Translations under genes and position numbers: made by a program
Shown here: positions 27,990-36,763 of the stretch, in pieces
Layout of the letters: each line of letters opens with the position of its first letter
Position numbering within the stretch: the stretch's first letter is position 1
Notes under the pieces: model-generated
What the model was told of the DNA's origin: nothing
Databases searched by the model: none
Seen by the model: the letters and a program-made list of their open reading frames with translations, nothing else
DNA from: Rhizobium sp. R711
GTDB taxonomy: Bacteria; Pseudomonadota; Alphaproteobacteria; Rhizobiales; Rhizobiaceae
Direction: 5' to 3'
Length of the DNA stretch: 64,000 bases
NCBI RefSeq assembly: GCF_002211365.1
Contig: NZ_LOKZ01000004.1
Location: forward strand, 124,001 to 188,000

Positions 27990-28208
27990 CTAACCGACAT
28001 TCTCGGATTTCAGCCAGTTAAGGACATAGACGCGCAGCGCTGACGAGAGGTTGCTCTCCGGCTGCCGCTGATCATCGATATCAGAAATCAGGGCTGCGAG
28101 CGGAATTGCGCGCGCCTTGGCGATTGTGTTCAGCTCAAGCCAGAATTCGTCTTCCAGGGAGAAGCTGGTGCGGTGTCCGTGCAGGGTCGCTGAGTGCTTG
28201 CGGATCAT
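27990..28208 (-). CDS. Ribbon-helix-helix domain protein
   Basis: A 72-aa probable DNA-binding protein. The segment HRTSFSLEDEFWLELNTIA then AKARAIPLAALISDID matches the strand-helix-helix of the RHH_4 group found in alphaproteobacteria. It is the last of three minus-strand genes after sspB and the DUF4169 gene, an arrangement that recurs in rhizobia. Its targets are unknown. Confidence 0.8.
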   Translation of the reverse strand: MIRKHSATLHGHRTSFSLEDEFWLELNTIAKARAIPLAALISDIDDQRQPESNLSSALRVYVLNWLKSENVG

Positions 28209-28305
28209 CGCAAGGCTTCAGAATTCGATTCAAGTTGCCGAGAATGTGATTCCAGAAAACCGTCCAACTGATTGATCTCTGAATCTTTTCCGTTTCTCCG
28301 GGCGC

Positions 28306-28500
28306 TCATTTGTCGTCTTCGGGTTTCTCGATCCGGCCTAGTCGATGAGAGCGTTCGGCTTTCTCGTTGAGCGCCTTCGTGAGCTGCTTTTCAGCCTTGG
28401 TGCGGCCGAAGGAGATGCGGTTTTGCTCCGCCTGCTTCTCCTTGTCGGCGCGGGCCTGTTTCTTTTTGAACTGACGGAGATTGACGACTTCGGCGGTCAC
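28306..28500 (-). CDS. DUF4169 family protein
   Basis: A 64-aa very basic, charged protein starting MTAEVVNLRQFKKKQARADK, with a helix-forming Lys/Glu/Arg composition and no hydrophobic core. This matches DUF4169, a short alphaproteobacterial family of unknown function. It lies 50 bases downstream of sspB on the same strand and is probably co-transcribed with it. Confidence 0.82.
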   Translation of the reverse strand: MTAEVVNLRQFKKKQARADKEKQAEQNRISFGRTKAEKQLTKALNEKAERSHRLGRIEKPEDDK

Positions 28501-28550
28501 GGCTGGCCTCGATCGGAATTGAAAAAGGGAAGCAGTTGCTTCCCTTTGTT

Positions 28551-29060
28551 TTACTGCTTCTTTCGGAAGGCGTCGAGCGAGACGACCGAACCAGGCTTCT
28601 TTTCCTCGCCGTCCGCTTTGGCGGCGGGCGTTTCCTCCGACTTGTCGGATGCCACCGGATAAGCGGTGATTTCGGCAGCCGGAAGCTCTTCGCTGTCGGC
28701 GAGAGGCACATCGAATTCCAGTTCGAAGTTCACGGACGGGTCGTAGAAGCCGCGGATGGCGTTGAACGGAATGAACAGTTTTTCCGGTACATCCGAGAAG
28801 GAAAGGCCGATCTCGAAGCTCGTCTCTGTGACCTTCAGCTCCCAGAACTGGTGCTGGATGACGATGGTCATCTGCTCCGGATACTTCGCCTTCAGATGCT
28901 GCGAAATGCGAACACCTGGCGCACCAGTGAGAAAGGTGATGAAGAAATGATGCTCACCCGGCAGGCGGCCCGTCGCGGCAACTTCAGACAAAACCTTGCG
29001 GATGACGCCGCGCAGTGCGTCCTGTGCCAGAATGTCGTAACGGATGTGATCCTGCCCCAT
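28551..29060 (-). CDS. sspB: ClpXP adaptor protein SspB
   Basis: A 169-aa cytoplasmic adaptor that binds ssrA-tagged peptides and hands them to the ClpXP protease. The N-terminal 125 residues form the SspB fold (HHFFITFLTGAPGVRISQHL, then IVIQHQFWELKV and EIGLSFSDVPEKLFIPFNAI). A flexible Ser/Glu/Ala linker leads to the short C-terminal tail VVSLDAFRKK, the ClpX-docking region. The start at 29060 gives MGQDHIRYD, with AGGAA upstream; the frame extends upstream without similarity. ssrA, which encodes its substrate tag, lies about 160 bases upstream on the same strand. Confidence 0.92.
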   Translation of the reverse strand: MGQDHIRYDILAQDALRGVIRKVLSEVAATGRLPGEHHFFITFLTGAPGVRISQHLKAKYPEQMTIVIQHQFWELKVTETSFEIGLSFSDVPEKLFIPFNAIRGFYDPSVNFELEFDVPLADSEELPAAEITAYPVASDKSEETPAAKADGEEKKPGSVVSLDAFRKKQ

Positions 29061-29219
29061 GCTTTCCTGTCTTTCTTTTGGTTCGGACTCGTTTCCCAAG
29101 GCTGTATGGCATGCCAAGACGCCGTGGAAAAGGCCTGAGCCGAGTCATGCTTGACCAAACCATACATGATTTGCGCACAAGGGAGAAGGTGAAGGCTTCT
29201 GTTGCCAGGTGCCTTCGGA

Positions 29220-29518
29220 CCCCGCCTAGAGGTGCGAACCACTAGGGCTTTATTTGAAGTGTCACACCGCGATTAAGCAGCGAGACGAGCTTCCGCATAG
29301 TTGTCGTTTGCAACTACAATTTTAGCCCGATAACGGCGGTACAATGCCGAGCAAAAAGACGATCTTTACACCCTTGTCGATCCTGTTTCGCCCCCATCAA
29401 AAGCCGGCCATCGATTTGGCAGCCCGCCGGTTTTTGGTGGAGGCGCCGGGTACCGCCCCCGGGTCCAATAGGTTTATTACACCGCTCATTTATCGCCATA
29501 GCCGGCCCGAGGACCGGC
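29220..29518 (-). ncRNA. ssrA: Transfer-messenger RNA, circularly permuted two-piece alpha type
   Basis: Read on the minus strand, the acceptor piece comes first: T-stem CCGGG/CCCGG and the 3' end CGCCTCCACCA with its final A at 29435. About 38 bases of removed spacer follow. The coding piece then starts near 29396 with GGGGGCGAAAC, which pairs with the acceptor strand (seven pairs, one G-U). The tag frame at 29311-29273 encodes ANDNYAEARLAA and stops with TAA. tmRNA rescues stalled ribosomes and marks the product for ClpXP. Outer ends are approximate: the 5' end follows the -10 box, and the 3' end lies within about 30 bases. Confidence 0.93.
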
Positions 29519-29525
29519 ATGGCTG

Positions 29526-29554
29526 ATATAGTGTTTTCCGCGATGGATGGGAAG
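29526..29554 (-). promoter_or_regulatory. Promoter of ssrA
   Basis: On the minus strand CTTCCC (29554-29549), 17 bases and CTATAT (29531-29526) resemble the rhizobial CTTGAC/CTATAT housekeeping promoter. Transcription would start near 29519, just at the first tmRNA stem. Confidence 0.6.
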
Positions 29555-29603
29555 AGGCCTTGTCACAAAACCGTGTCGTGGAGAGAAGCAGTTGGCAACC
29601 GTC

Positions 29604-30347
29604 CTAGGAGGTTGCCTTGTGCTCTTTGAAGGCACCGCGCTTCTTGAGCATGCTCACTACGCCGGTTGCCGCAGCCACGATCGCAATCAAGGAGGCGAGG
29701 GCATAGACCTGCACAGGTGGCACACTCGTGGCGCCGACGACACGGTAGATCTCGATCAGGAGAACAGCCAGCAACGCGGCGGAGACCGTGGAATAGTCCT
29801 TCGCGATCACGCGTTTCACATTGAACACCATCCCCTGGGTCGAAGCTGCAAAATTGCTGAAACGGAGAAGCCAGCGAGGAACGTCTGCACAATAGGCCCG
29901 ATAGGCGTCTCCAAATTTGTCCTCAAGGAACGCTTCTTCGGCATAGACGATGCATTGGTAGATGAACAAAAAGAGCGCTATGCCTGAAATTGCGACCACC
30001 GGATTTCCATGCAACAGGAATACGCCCGCATAGATCAGCATGTTTCCGACATAGAGCGGATTGCGGCAGACGCCGAACATCCCCTCGGTCACCAGGTCGT
30101 TGGCATAGACGCGCTTCTTCAGACCACCCCGCTTGATATAAGCGTAGCCGATCACACTTGCTCGAAGTGCGAGGCCGGAAAATATGACCAGAAGCGCCAT
30201 CAGGTCTTTGACACGCTCTGCCGCGACGCTTCCAGCAATTTCCGCCGGTGGCGAAGACATCAGGAACAAGGCTACGATTATGAGCGGAAACGCCTGATTG
30301 CGGTATTTGAAGAAGAAGTTCCCAATGCCGATCATGGTTGCTTTCAT
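29604..30347 (-). CDS. Membrane methyltransferase of the ICMT/PEMT type, partner of CmoA-like gene
   Basis: A 247-aa inner-membrane protein with about six segments. The C-terminal SAM-binding signature is clear: GMFGVCRNPLYVGNMLIYAG, then YAEEAFLEDKFGDAYRAY. This is the pattern of isoprenylcysteine and phospholipid methyltransferases. The ATG at 30347 follows the stop of the CmoA-like gene by 14 bases, so the two are almost certainly co-transcribed. A role in methylating, or with Cx-SAM carboxymethylating, a lipid or prenyl substrate is speculation from that pairing. A TTG at 30359 is an alternative start. Confidence 0.75.
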   Translation of the reverse strand: MKATMIGIGNFFFKYRNQAFPLIIVALFLMSSPPAEIAGSVAAERVKDLMALLVIFSGLALRASVIGYAYIKRGGLKKRVYANDLVTEGMFGVCRNPLYVGNMLIYAGVFLLHGNPVVAISGIALFLFIYQCIVYAEEAFLEDKFGDAYRAYCADVPRWLLRFSNFAASTQGMVFNVKRVIAKDYSTVSAALLAVLLIEIYRVVGATSVPPVQVYALASLIAIVAAATGVVSMLKKRGAFKEHKATS

Positions 30348-30361
30348 CTGGCGTCCCAACC

Positions 30362-31123
30362 TTACTTAACGGCGATGATGCCGCAGAAATTATACCAGCG
30401 GAAGAAGACCTCGACGCTGCGGAACCCGACTTCTTTCAGAAGCTGCATGTTCTCTTCCAAGCGATAGGGGATGAGCACATTCTCGAGCGCCTCGCGCTTC
30501 TGCGATATCTCGATTTCGGAGTATCCGTTGCGCCGCTTGAAGTCGTAATAATGCTGGATGAACAAGCGGTTGAAGGCCGTATCCTCGCTGGTCAGCTTCT
30601 CGACAAGCAGCAGGCACCCCTGATTGTTTAATCCTGAGAAGATCATCTTCATCAGGCGCTCGCGAAATAGGGGACGAATAAACTGCAGCGTCAGCAGCAT
30701 CGTGACGACGCTGGCATTTTCCATGTGAAGGCCCTGGTGGAGATCGACGACTTTGAGATCTACCGATCGCTGCGTGTCTGCCCGCTCGATCTTCTGTCTG
30801 GCCTTTTCCAGCATGTCAGGGGCGTTGTCGATGCCGACGAAATTGACCGTTGGATCGATTACACGATCGAGAGTGAGCAATGTCGTCGCCGTCGAGCATC
30901 CGATGTCGTAGAGATTGGTCTCCGGTCTGGCGAAGTCTTGCGCCAGCTCGCAGACCATCCGCTGCATTTCCTCGTAATAGGGCACCGATCGGCTGACCAT
31001 GTCATCGAAGACGTCGGCGACTTTCGCGTTGAAGGTAAAGTCGCCAATAGGCTGGTCCTGCTCGGCGAATACTTCGTCGCGCCGCTCCGTTCGCAGCTGC
31101 AACCGTACTAGGCTCTCTGTCAT
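30362..31123 (-). CDS. CmoA-like carboxy-SAM synthase / SAM-dependent methyltransferase
   Basis: A 253-aa cytoplasmic Rossmann enzyme. It follows E. coli CmoA closely in order: FTFNAKVADVFDDMVSRSVP, YDIGCSTATTLL (74-84), GIDNAPDMLEKAR, LTLQFIRP, and DFKRRNGYSEIEISQKR. The arginine of ISQKR (R210) corresponds by my count to E. coli Arg199, which contacts the carboxylate of carboxy-SAM. CmoA makes carboxy-SAM from SAM and prephenate for tRNA wobble-uridine modification by CmoB. No CmoB is seen here; instead a membrane methyltransferase follows. The ATG at 31123 has GGGGGAA upstream. A true CmoA role is likely but unproven. Confidence 0.78.
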   Translation of the reverse strand: MTESLVRLQLRTERRDEVFAEQDQPIGDFTFNAKVADVFDDMVSRSVPYYEEMQRMVCELAQDFARPETNLYDIGCSTATTLLTLDRVIDPTVNFVGIDNAPDMLEKARQKIERADTQRSVDLKVVDLHQGLHMENASVVTMLLTLQFIRPLFRERLMKMIFSGLNNQGCLLLVEKLTSEDTAFNRLFIQHYYDFKRRNGYSEIEISQKREALENVLIPYRLEENMQLLKEVGFRSVEVFFRWYNFCGIIAVK

Positions 31124-31161
31124 GATTTCCCCCAAACTCGCGTACGGTTCCCAAGGGGGTT

Positions 31162-31178
31162 ACGGCATGAAATGCCGT
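31162..31178. promoter_or_regulatory. ACGGCAT-GAA-ATGCCGT hairpin upstream of CmoA-like gene
   Basis: A perfect 7-bp inverted repeat with a three-base spacer lies 39 bases upstream of the CmoA-like start, inside the 282-bp divergent region shared with thyA. It could be a protein site or an RNA hairpin in the leader. Confidence 0.3.
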
Positions 31179-31405
31179 CGGTTGTCGTGTTGAATCCCCG
31201 TGGAGCGCCCCCGCGCCACGCACAGGGAGACATGTGAACCTGACGTTAGCCTGAAAGCGCCTCCGTTCTGCATTGTGAGCCATGTCGTGCTCTGACGTCC
31301 TCCGCCGGTCCCCCCTCCGAGATTTGCCGGGATAATCAGCGCGCAATGATTGGTTTCGAAGAGCGAAGGGCTTAAATAGACGGGAAACGGAATCGGCGGC
31401 GAACG

Positions 31406-32200
31406 ATGAAGCAGTATCTCGATCTCTTGAAACATGTGATGGAACACGGAACCGATCGTGGCGATCGCACCGGAACGGGCACGCGGTCCGTGTTCGGCTA
31501 TCAGATGCGATTCGACCTGCATGAGGGGTTTCCGGTTCTGACCACCAAGAAACTGCATCTGCGGTCCATCATCCACGAACTCCTGTGGTTTCTGCGTGGC
31601 GAGACCAATATCGGCTATCTCAAGGACAATGGCGTCTCGATCTGGGACGAGTGGGCGGACGAAAACGGCGACCTTGGGCCGGTCTATGGCGCCCAATGGC
31701 GCTCCTGGCCGGCTCCCGGCGGCGGTCACATAGATCAGATCGCCAATCTCGTCGCGGGCATCGTCAAGAATCCGAATTCACGTCGGCATATCGTTTCCGC
31801 GTGGAACCCGGCCGAGGTTGACGACATGGCGCTGCCGCCGTGCCATTGCCTGTTCCAGTTCTACGTTGCCGACGGCAAGCTTTCCTGCCAACTCTACCAG
31901 CGCTCCGCCGACATCTTCCTCGGCGTGCCGTTCAATATTGCTTCCTACGCGCTGTTGACCATGATGGTGGCTCATGTGACCGGCCTGAAGCTCGGGGATT
32001 TCGTACATACGCTGGGTGACGCCCACCTTTATCACAATCATTTCGAGCAGGCGAAACTACAGCTTACCCGCGCGCCGAAGCCGTTGCCTTTCATGCGGAT
32101 CAACCCTGATGTGAAGGACATCTTCGGTTTCAAATTCGATGATTTCGAGCTGATCGGCTACGAGGCCGATGCCAGCATCAAGGCGCCGATCGCCGTCTGA
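31406..32200 (+). CDS. thyA: Thymidylate synthase
   Basis: A 264-aa cytoplasmic enzyme that methylates dUMP to dTMP using methylene-tetrahydrofolate, yielding dihydrofolate. The length equals E. coli ThyA. Visible motifs are [19 protein letters not shown] near the N-terminus, the active-site cysteine in [31 protein letters not shown], and the C-terminal PIAV. folA follows 12 bases later, pairing dTMP synthesis with regeneration of tetrahydrofolate. Confidence 0.97.
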   Translation: MKQYLDLLKHVMEHGTDRGDRTGTGTRSVFGYQMRFDLHEGFPVLTTKKLHLRSIIHELLWFLRGETNIGYLKDNGVSIWDEWADENGDLGPVYGAQWRSWPAPGGGHIDQIANLVAGIVKNPNSRRHIVSAWNPAEVDDMALPPCHCLFQFYVADGKLSCQLYQRSADIFLGVPFNIASYALLTMMVAHVTGLKLGDFVHTLGDAHLYHNHFEQAKLQLTRAPKPLPFMRINPDVKDIFGFKFDDFELIGYEADASIKAPIAV

Positions 32201-32212
32201 TCGGAGAGCTTG

Positions 32213-32728
32213 ATGTCTGAAATTCGCAGGACCATTGTGGTTGCCGTTTCCGACAACGGTATCATCGGGCGGGATGGCGACATGCCATGGCGGCTCTCGA
32301 CCGATCTCAAGCGGTTCAAGGCTCTAACGCTGGGCAAGCCCGTGATCATGGGCCGGAAAACTTACGAGTCCATCGGCAAGCCGCTGCCGGGACGAGCGAA
32401 TATCGTTATCTCCAGGCAGGCAGGGGCAATAGATCACCCCGATGTGCACATGGCCGGTTCGTTGACTGAAGCCGTCAATCTTGCCGAGGAAATTGCGCGC
32501 CAGAAAGGCGAGGGCGAAATCTGCATTATCGGTGGTGGGCAGATTTATGCGCAGGCTGTCGATCTGGCCGATCGGTTGTGCGTCACCCACGTCGAAACCT
32601 CTGTTGACGGCGACACCTCGTTTCCAGCGATTGAGCCGGCACTTTGGAAGGCGACTGAGACCATTGACGTGCCGGCAGGCGACAAGGATAGCTATCCTAC
32701 GAAATTCGTTGTCTATGACCGGCGCTAA
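32213..32728 (+). CDS. folA: Dihydrofolate reductase
   Basis: A 171-aa enzyme reducing dihydrofolate to tetrahydrofolate with NADPH; the target of trimethoprim in bacteria. Motifs are IVVAVSDNGIIGRDGDMPWRL (substrate site with the conserved Asp), GKPVIMGRKTYESIG, IVISRQAG and CIIGGGQIYAQAV. ATG 32213 is taken; a TTG one codon earlier is possible. GGAGAG precedes it. It is co-transcribed with thyA. Confidence 0.95.
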   Translation: MSEIRRTIVVAVSDNGIIGRDGDMPWRLSTDLKRFKALTLGKPVIMGRKTYESIGKPLPGRANIVISRQAGAIDHPDVHMAGSLTEAVNLAEEIARQKGEGEICIIGGGQIYAQAVDLADRLCVTHVETSVDGDTSFPAIEPALWKATETIDVPAGDKDSYPTKFVVYDRR

Positions 32729-32881
32729 CCGCTGAAAAGCAACTATTTTCCAATAAATATCGCCAAGTTCCTCATGCTGCGTTGAAAGCGGATGCGGCGA
32801 TACCTATAACGGTCACGATCGCCGGTATCCGCCGCCCCCGTGGGTTGGGCGATCGGGAGTTTAACGAATAACGAGGTTTTG

Positions 32882-33967
32882 ATGCCCTGGAGCAATCAGA
32901 ATGGCGGCGGCGGCCCTTGGGGCGGCGGCGGTAACAATCAGGGACCATGGGGGCAAGGGCCCAACCGCCCGCGCGGCGGCGGTGGTAAGGGCGGCCCTCC
33001 CGATCTGGAAGACATTATCCGGCGTGGCCAGGATCAACTGCGCAACATTGTACCCGGCGGGTTCAATGGCGGCGTTCTCGTCATTGTGGCGGCGATTTTG
33101 GTGGTGTTCTGGCTCTTCCAGTGCATCTACATAGTCCAGCCGGACGAGCGCGGCGTCGAGTTGCGTTTCGGTAATCCGAAGGAAGAGATTTCCACACCGG
33201 GCCTGCATTTCCATTTGTGGCCGATGGAGACCGTCGAAATCGTCAAGGTGACGATGCAGCAGCAGAATATCGGCTCAGCATCGACGTCTTCCTCCTCGCC
33301 GAGCGGGCTGATGCTTTCCGGTGACCAGAACATCCTGAACGTCCAGTTCTCCGTCTTCTTCACGGTCAGTGATCCGAAGGCATATCTTTTCAACGTCGAG
33401 AACCCGGCTGAGACGCTGCAGCAGGTCGCCGAAAGCGCCATGCGCGAAGTCGTCGGCCGTCGTCCGGCCCAGGACGCATTTCGCGACAATCGTCAACCGA
33501 TCGAGACGGAGGTCGCCAACATCGTCCAGGGAACGATGGACCGTTACAGGGCTGGTATCTCCATTGGGGCGGTGACGATCCAGGACGTGGCGCCGCCACG
33601 CGAAGTTGCTGATGCCTTCGAAGAAGTGCAGCGCGCCGACCAGGACAAGCAGCGACTGGTCGAAGAGGCCAATCAGTACGCCAACCAGAAGCTGGGTCAG
33701 GCGCGCGGTGACGCGGCCCAGATCCGCGAAGCGGCAGCAGCCTACAAGGATCGCGTCGTCAAGGAAGCCGAAGGTGAGGCTCAGCGCTTCTCGTTCATCC
33801 ACGAACAATATGCGAAGGCGCCTGAGGTAACCCGGACGCGTCTCTTCCTTGAAACAATGGAGCAGGTTCTGAAGAATTCCAAGAAGGTCGTGATCGACGA
33901 GAAGCAGGGGGTCGTTCCTTACCTGCCGCTCAACGAGATCGGCAAACCGGCACAGCAGGGAGGTTGA
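32882..33967 (+). CDS. hflK: FtsH protease regulator HflK
   Basis: A 361-aa inner-membrane SPFH (band 7) protein. A Gly/Pro/Asn-rich N-terminus (1-45) precedes one membrane segment (about 61-80) and a periplasmic SPFH domain (QCIYIVQPDERGVELRFG onward), then a long Ala/Glu-rich coiled coil. With HflC it forms a cage around the FtsH protease and moderates its action. The ATG at 32882 gives MPWSNQNGGGG; GAGG lies 7 bases upstream. hflC follows after 3 bases. Confidence 0.95.
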   Translation: MPWSNQNGGGGPWGGGGNNQGPWGQGPNRPRGGGGKGGPPDLEDIIRRGQDQLRNIVPGGFNGGVLVIVAAILVVFWLFQCIYIVQPDERGVELRFGNPKEEISTPGLHFHLWPMETVEIVKVTMQQQNIGSASTSSSSPSGLMLSGDQNILNVQFSVFFTVSDPKAYLFNVENPAETLQQVAESAMREVVGRRPAQDAFRDNRQPIETEVANIVQGTMDRYRAGISIGAVTIQDVAPPREVADAFEEVQRADQDKQRLVEEANQYANQKLGQARGDAAQIREAAAAYKDRVVKEAEGEAQRFSFIHEQYAKAPEVTRTRLFLETMEQVLKNSKKVVIDEKQGVVPYLPLNEIGKPAQQGG

Positions 33968-33970
33968 GCC

Positions 33971-34900
33971 ATGACATCGAACAGGCTTCCGCTCATTCTC
34001 GGCCTCCTCGCCGTCGTCTTGGTTGGGCTCTACTCCTCGATTTTCGTGGTGAACGCTCGGGAGCAGGCAATCGTTGTCCGCTTCGGTCAGATCCAGTCTG
34101 TGAAGACCGAGCCGGGCATCTACTTCAAGCTGCCGTTTGCCTTCATGGATGCCGACCGCGTCCAGATCGTTGAAAGGCAGGCGCTTCGCTTCGACCTCGA
34201 CAACATTCGTGTCCAGGTTCGTGGTGGCGCGACCTTCGATGTCGACGCCTTCGTGGTCTATGACATCAGGGACGTCCGCAAGTTCCGCGAAACGGTCTCG
34301 GGCGATCGCGAGGCAGCGGAAGCTCGCCTTCGCACGCAGCTCGATTCTTCGCTTCGCCGTGTCTATGGTCTGCGCGACTTCGACGCTGCGCTGTCGGAAG
34401 AGCGTGTGGCAATGATGCTTGAGGTTCGCGACGATCTGCATCGCGACGCCGAAGATCTCGGCCTCAACATTCAGGACGTCCGCATCCGTCGTACGGATCT
34501 GACGCGTGAAGTTGCGCCGAAGACCTATGACCGCATGCGCGCTGAGCGTCTTGCCGAAGCCGAACTCCTGCGTGCGCAGGGTACGGAAGAAGGCCAGCGC
34601 CGCCGGGCTATCGCAGACAGGCAGGTGGTTGAGATCACCGCCGAGGCGCAACGCGATTCCGAAGTCTTGCGCGGCCAGGGCGACGCAGAACGGAACCGGT
34701 TGTTTGCTGATGCCTTCAGCAAGGATCCGGCATTCTTCGAGTTCTACCGCTCCATGGCCGCTTATTCGACGGCTCTGACGTCGCAGGACACGACGCTGGT
34801 GATCTCGCCAAACTCGCAGTTCTTCCGTTTCTTCAACGACGCAAGCGGCGCGCCACGAAACGCACCGCCGGCGGCGATGCCGAGCGCGCCGACGAACTGA
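33971..34900 (+). CDS. hflC: FtsH protease modulator HflC
   Basis: A 309-aa SPFH-family inner-membrane protein, partner of HflK. It has an N-terminal membrane segment (residues 5-25) and the band 7 domain starting FVVNAREQAIVVRFGQIQ. Conserved RLAEAELLRAQGTEEGQRRR and the C-terminal SPNSQFFRFF are typical of HflC. The Pro/Ala-rich tail is variable. A strong terminator follows, although degP often belongs to the same functional group. Confidence 0.95.
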   Translation: MTSNRLPLILGLLAVVLVGLYSSIFVVNAREQAIVVRFGQIQSVKTEPGIYFKLPFAFMDADRVQIVERQALRFDLDNIRVQVRGGATFDVDAFVVYDIRDVRKFRETVSGDREAAEARLRTQLDSSLRRVYGLRDFDAALSEERVAMMLEVRDDLHRDAEDLGLNIQDVRIRRTDLTREVAPKTYDRMRAERLAEAELLRAQGTEEGQRRRAIADRQVVEITAEAQRDSEVLRGQGDAERNRLFADAFSKDPAFFEFYRSMAAYSTALTSQDTTLVISPNSQFFRFFNDASGAPRNAPPAAMPSAPTN

Positions 34901-34930
34901 TCGGCGTATCGGGATCTGCAGAAACACAGA

Positions 34931-34957
34931 GGGCCGGCAGCTTTGCCGGCCCTTTTT
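34931..34957 (+). terminator. Rho-independent terminator after hflC
   Basis: GGGCCGGCA and TGCCGGCCC pair in a 9-bp stem around a four-base loop and are followed by five T residues. It separates the thyA-folA-hflKC transcript from degP. Confidence 0.88.
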
Positions 34958-35088
34958 ACGTTCCAGCATGATGATGGTGAGCGCAGCGGAGAGATTGCAC
35001 GGGATTTCGCGAAAAGGTGATTTCACCCTCCATCATTCCGCCTTATGCTGGTGCTCAGAGTGCGTTTTATTTGAAATGAGGATGCTTG

Positions 35089-36684
35089 ATGGCCCCGACG
35101 ACCCGCCCGACCTTCAGACGATCGCTCGCTCTCCTGGCCGGCGCCGCACTTCTGGCTAACATTGGTTTCACAGGCGCCGCCCATGCACAGGGCACGCCAC
35201 CGATGAACGGTCCGGCATCCGTTGCCGATCTTGCTGAAGGGCTCCTCAATGCCGTCGTAAACATTTCGACGTCACAGAATGTCAAGGACGATGAAGGGGT
35301 TGGCCCGGCGCCGCGCGCGCCCGACGGCTCGCCTTTCCAGGAGTTCTTCAACGATTTCTTCAACAAGCAGAAGGGTAACAAGGGCGGTAACCACAACGTC
35401 AACTCGTTGGGTTCGGGCTTCGTCATCGATCCGCAAGGCTACATCGTTACCAACAACCACGTGATCGAGGGCGCCGACGACATCGAAGTCAATTTCGCCG
35501 ACGGCACCAAGCTGAAGGCGAAGCTGATCGGAACCGATACGAAGACCGATCTTTCGGTGCTGAAAGTGGAGCCGAAGGCGCCGCTGACGGCTGTGAAATT
35601 CGGCGATTCCAGCGTGATGCGCATCGGCGACTGGGTCATGGCGATCGGAAATCCGTTCGGCTTCGGTGGTTCGGTGACCGTCGGCATCATTTCGGGACGC
35701 GGACGCAACATCAACGCCGGGCCTTACGACAATTTCATCCAGACAGATGCGGCCATCAACAAGGGTAATTCCGGCGGTCCGCTCTTCAACATGAAGGGCG
35801 AGGTTATCGGTATCAATACTGCGATCATTTCGCCGAGTGGCGGATCGATTGGTATCGGTTTCTCGGTGCCGTCCGAGTTGGCGGCCGGCGTCGTCGAGCA
35901 GTTGCGCGAGTTTGGCGAAACGCGCCGTGGCTGGCTCGGCGTGCGTATCCAGCCGGTTACCGATGATGTCGCGGATAGCCTGGGGCTTTCAAGCGCCAAG
36001 GGTGCGCTGGTCGCAGGTGTCATCAAGGGGGGGCCGGTCGATGACGGCTCGATCAAGGCCGGCGATGTTATCCTGAAATTCGACGGCAAGCCCGTCAACG
36101 AGATGCGCGATTTACCGCGGGTGGTGGCTGAGAGCCCGGTGGGCAAGGAAGTCGATGTCGTCGTTCTTCGCGACGGCAAGGAGCAGACCGTGAAGGTGAA
36201 GCTCGGCCGCCTCGAAGACAGCGATCAGGCTGCCTCGAACGATGCTGACTCCAACAACAAGGGTGGTGTCATCAACCCGGATCCTGATGAAAACCAGGAT
36301 ATGGATGAGCCCGATGACCAGCAGAGTCAGCCTATGCCGGATGGCAAGGGCAAGACGGATCAGGCGACACCCGATGCAACGAATCCCAAGAATGTCCTCG
36401 GCCTCTCGCTGTCGGAACTGAGCGCGGAGACCCGGAAGACCTTCGGTATTGCTGAAAGCGTCGACGGCGTGCTCGTCGCTGAGGTCACACCCGGTTCGCT
36501 CGCGGCGGAAAAGGGCCTGAAGCCTGGCGACGTGATCGTTGAGGTGGCGCAGGAGTTCATGCGCTCGCCTGAAGCGGTGGCTGCGAAGGTGCAGTCGCTG
36601 AAGCAGGAAGGCCGACGCAATGCGCAGATGATGATCGCGTCGGCGAATGGCGACTTGCGCTTCGTAGCCGTGCCGATGGAATAG
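35089..36684 (+). CDS. degP: DegP/HtrA-type periplasmic serine endoprotease
   Basis: A 531-aa Do-family protease and chaperone for misfolded envelope proteins. A Sec signal peptide (1-33, cleaved after AHA) is followed by the trypsin-like domain with triad His124 (TNNHVIEG), Asp154 (KTDLSVLKV) and Ser228 (GNSGGPL), then two PDZ domains (about 280-370 and 430-525). An Asp/Asn/Gln-rich linker (about 380-425) between the PDZ domains is longer than in E. coli DegP. The ATG at 35089 is preferred over a TTG one codon earlier. It has its own promoter region behind the hflC terminator. Confidence 0.94.
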   Translation: MAPTTRPTFRRSLALLAGAALLANIGFTGAAHAQGTPPMNGPASVADLAEGLLNAVVNISTSQNVKDDEGVGPAPRAPDGSPFQEFFNDFFNKQKGNKGGNHNVNSLGSGFVIDPQGYIVTNNHVIEGADDIEVNFADGTKLKAKLIGTDTKTDLSVLKVEPKAPLTAVKFGDSSVMRIGDWVMAIGNPFGFGGSVTVGIISGRGRNINAGPYDNFIQTDAAINKGNSGGPLFNMKGEVIGINTAIISPSGGSIGIGFSVPSELAAGVVEQLREFGETRRGWLGVRIQPVTDDVADSLGLSSAKGALVAGVIKGGPVDDGSIKAGDVILKFDGKPVNEMRDLPRVVAESPVGKEVDVVVLRDGKEQTVKVKLGRLEDSDQAASNDADSNNKGGVINPDPDENQDMDEPDDQQSQPMPDGKGKTDQATPDATNPKNVLGLSLSELSAETRKTFGIAESVDGVLVAEVTPGSLAAEKGLKPGDVIVEVAQEFMRSPEAVAAKVQSLKQEGRRNAQMMIASANGDLRFVAVPME

Positions 36685-36763
36685 CGAGACGAGGTCTCCG
36701 TTCATCCCTTGACTAAATCGATTGGCTGCGTCTTTCGAAGTGCCGGCGACGAGGCAATCGGCG

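Noticed and set aside
33275..35026. 583-codon minus-strand frame opposite hflK and hflC
   Set aside because: It covers two certain genes and a terminator and shows no recognisable motif.
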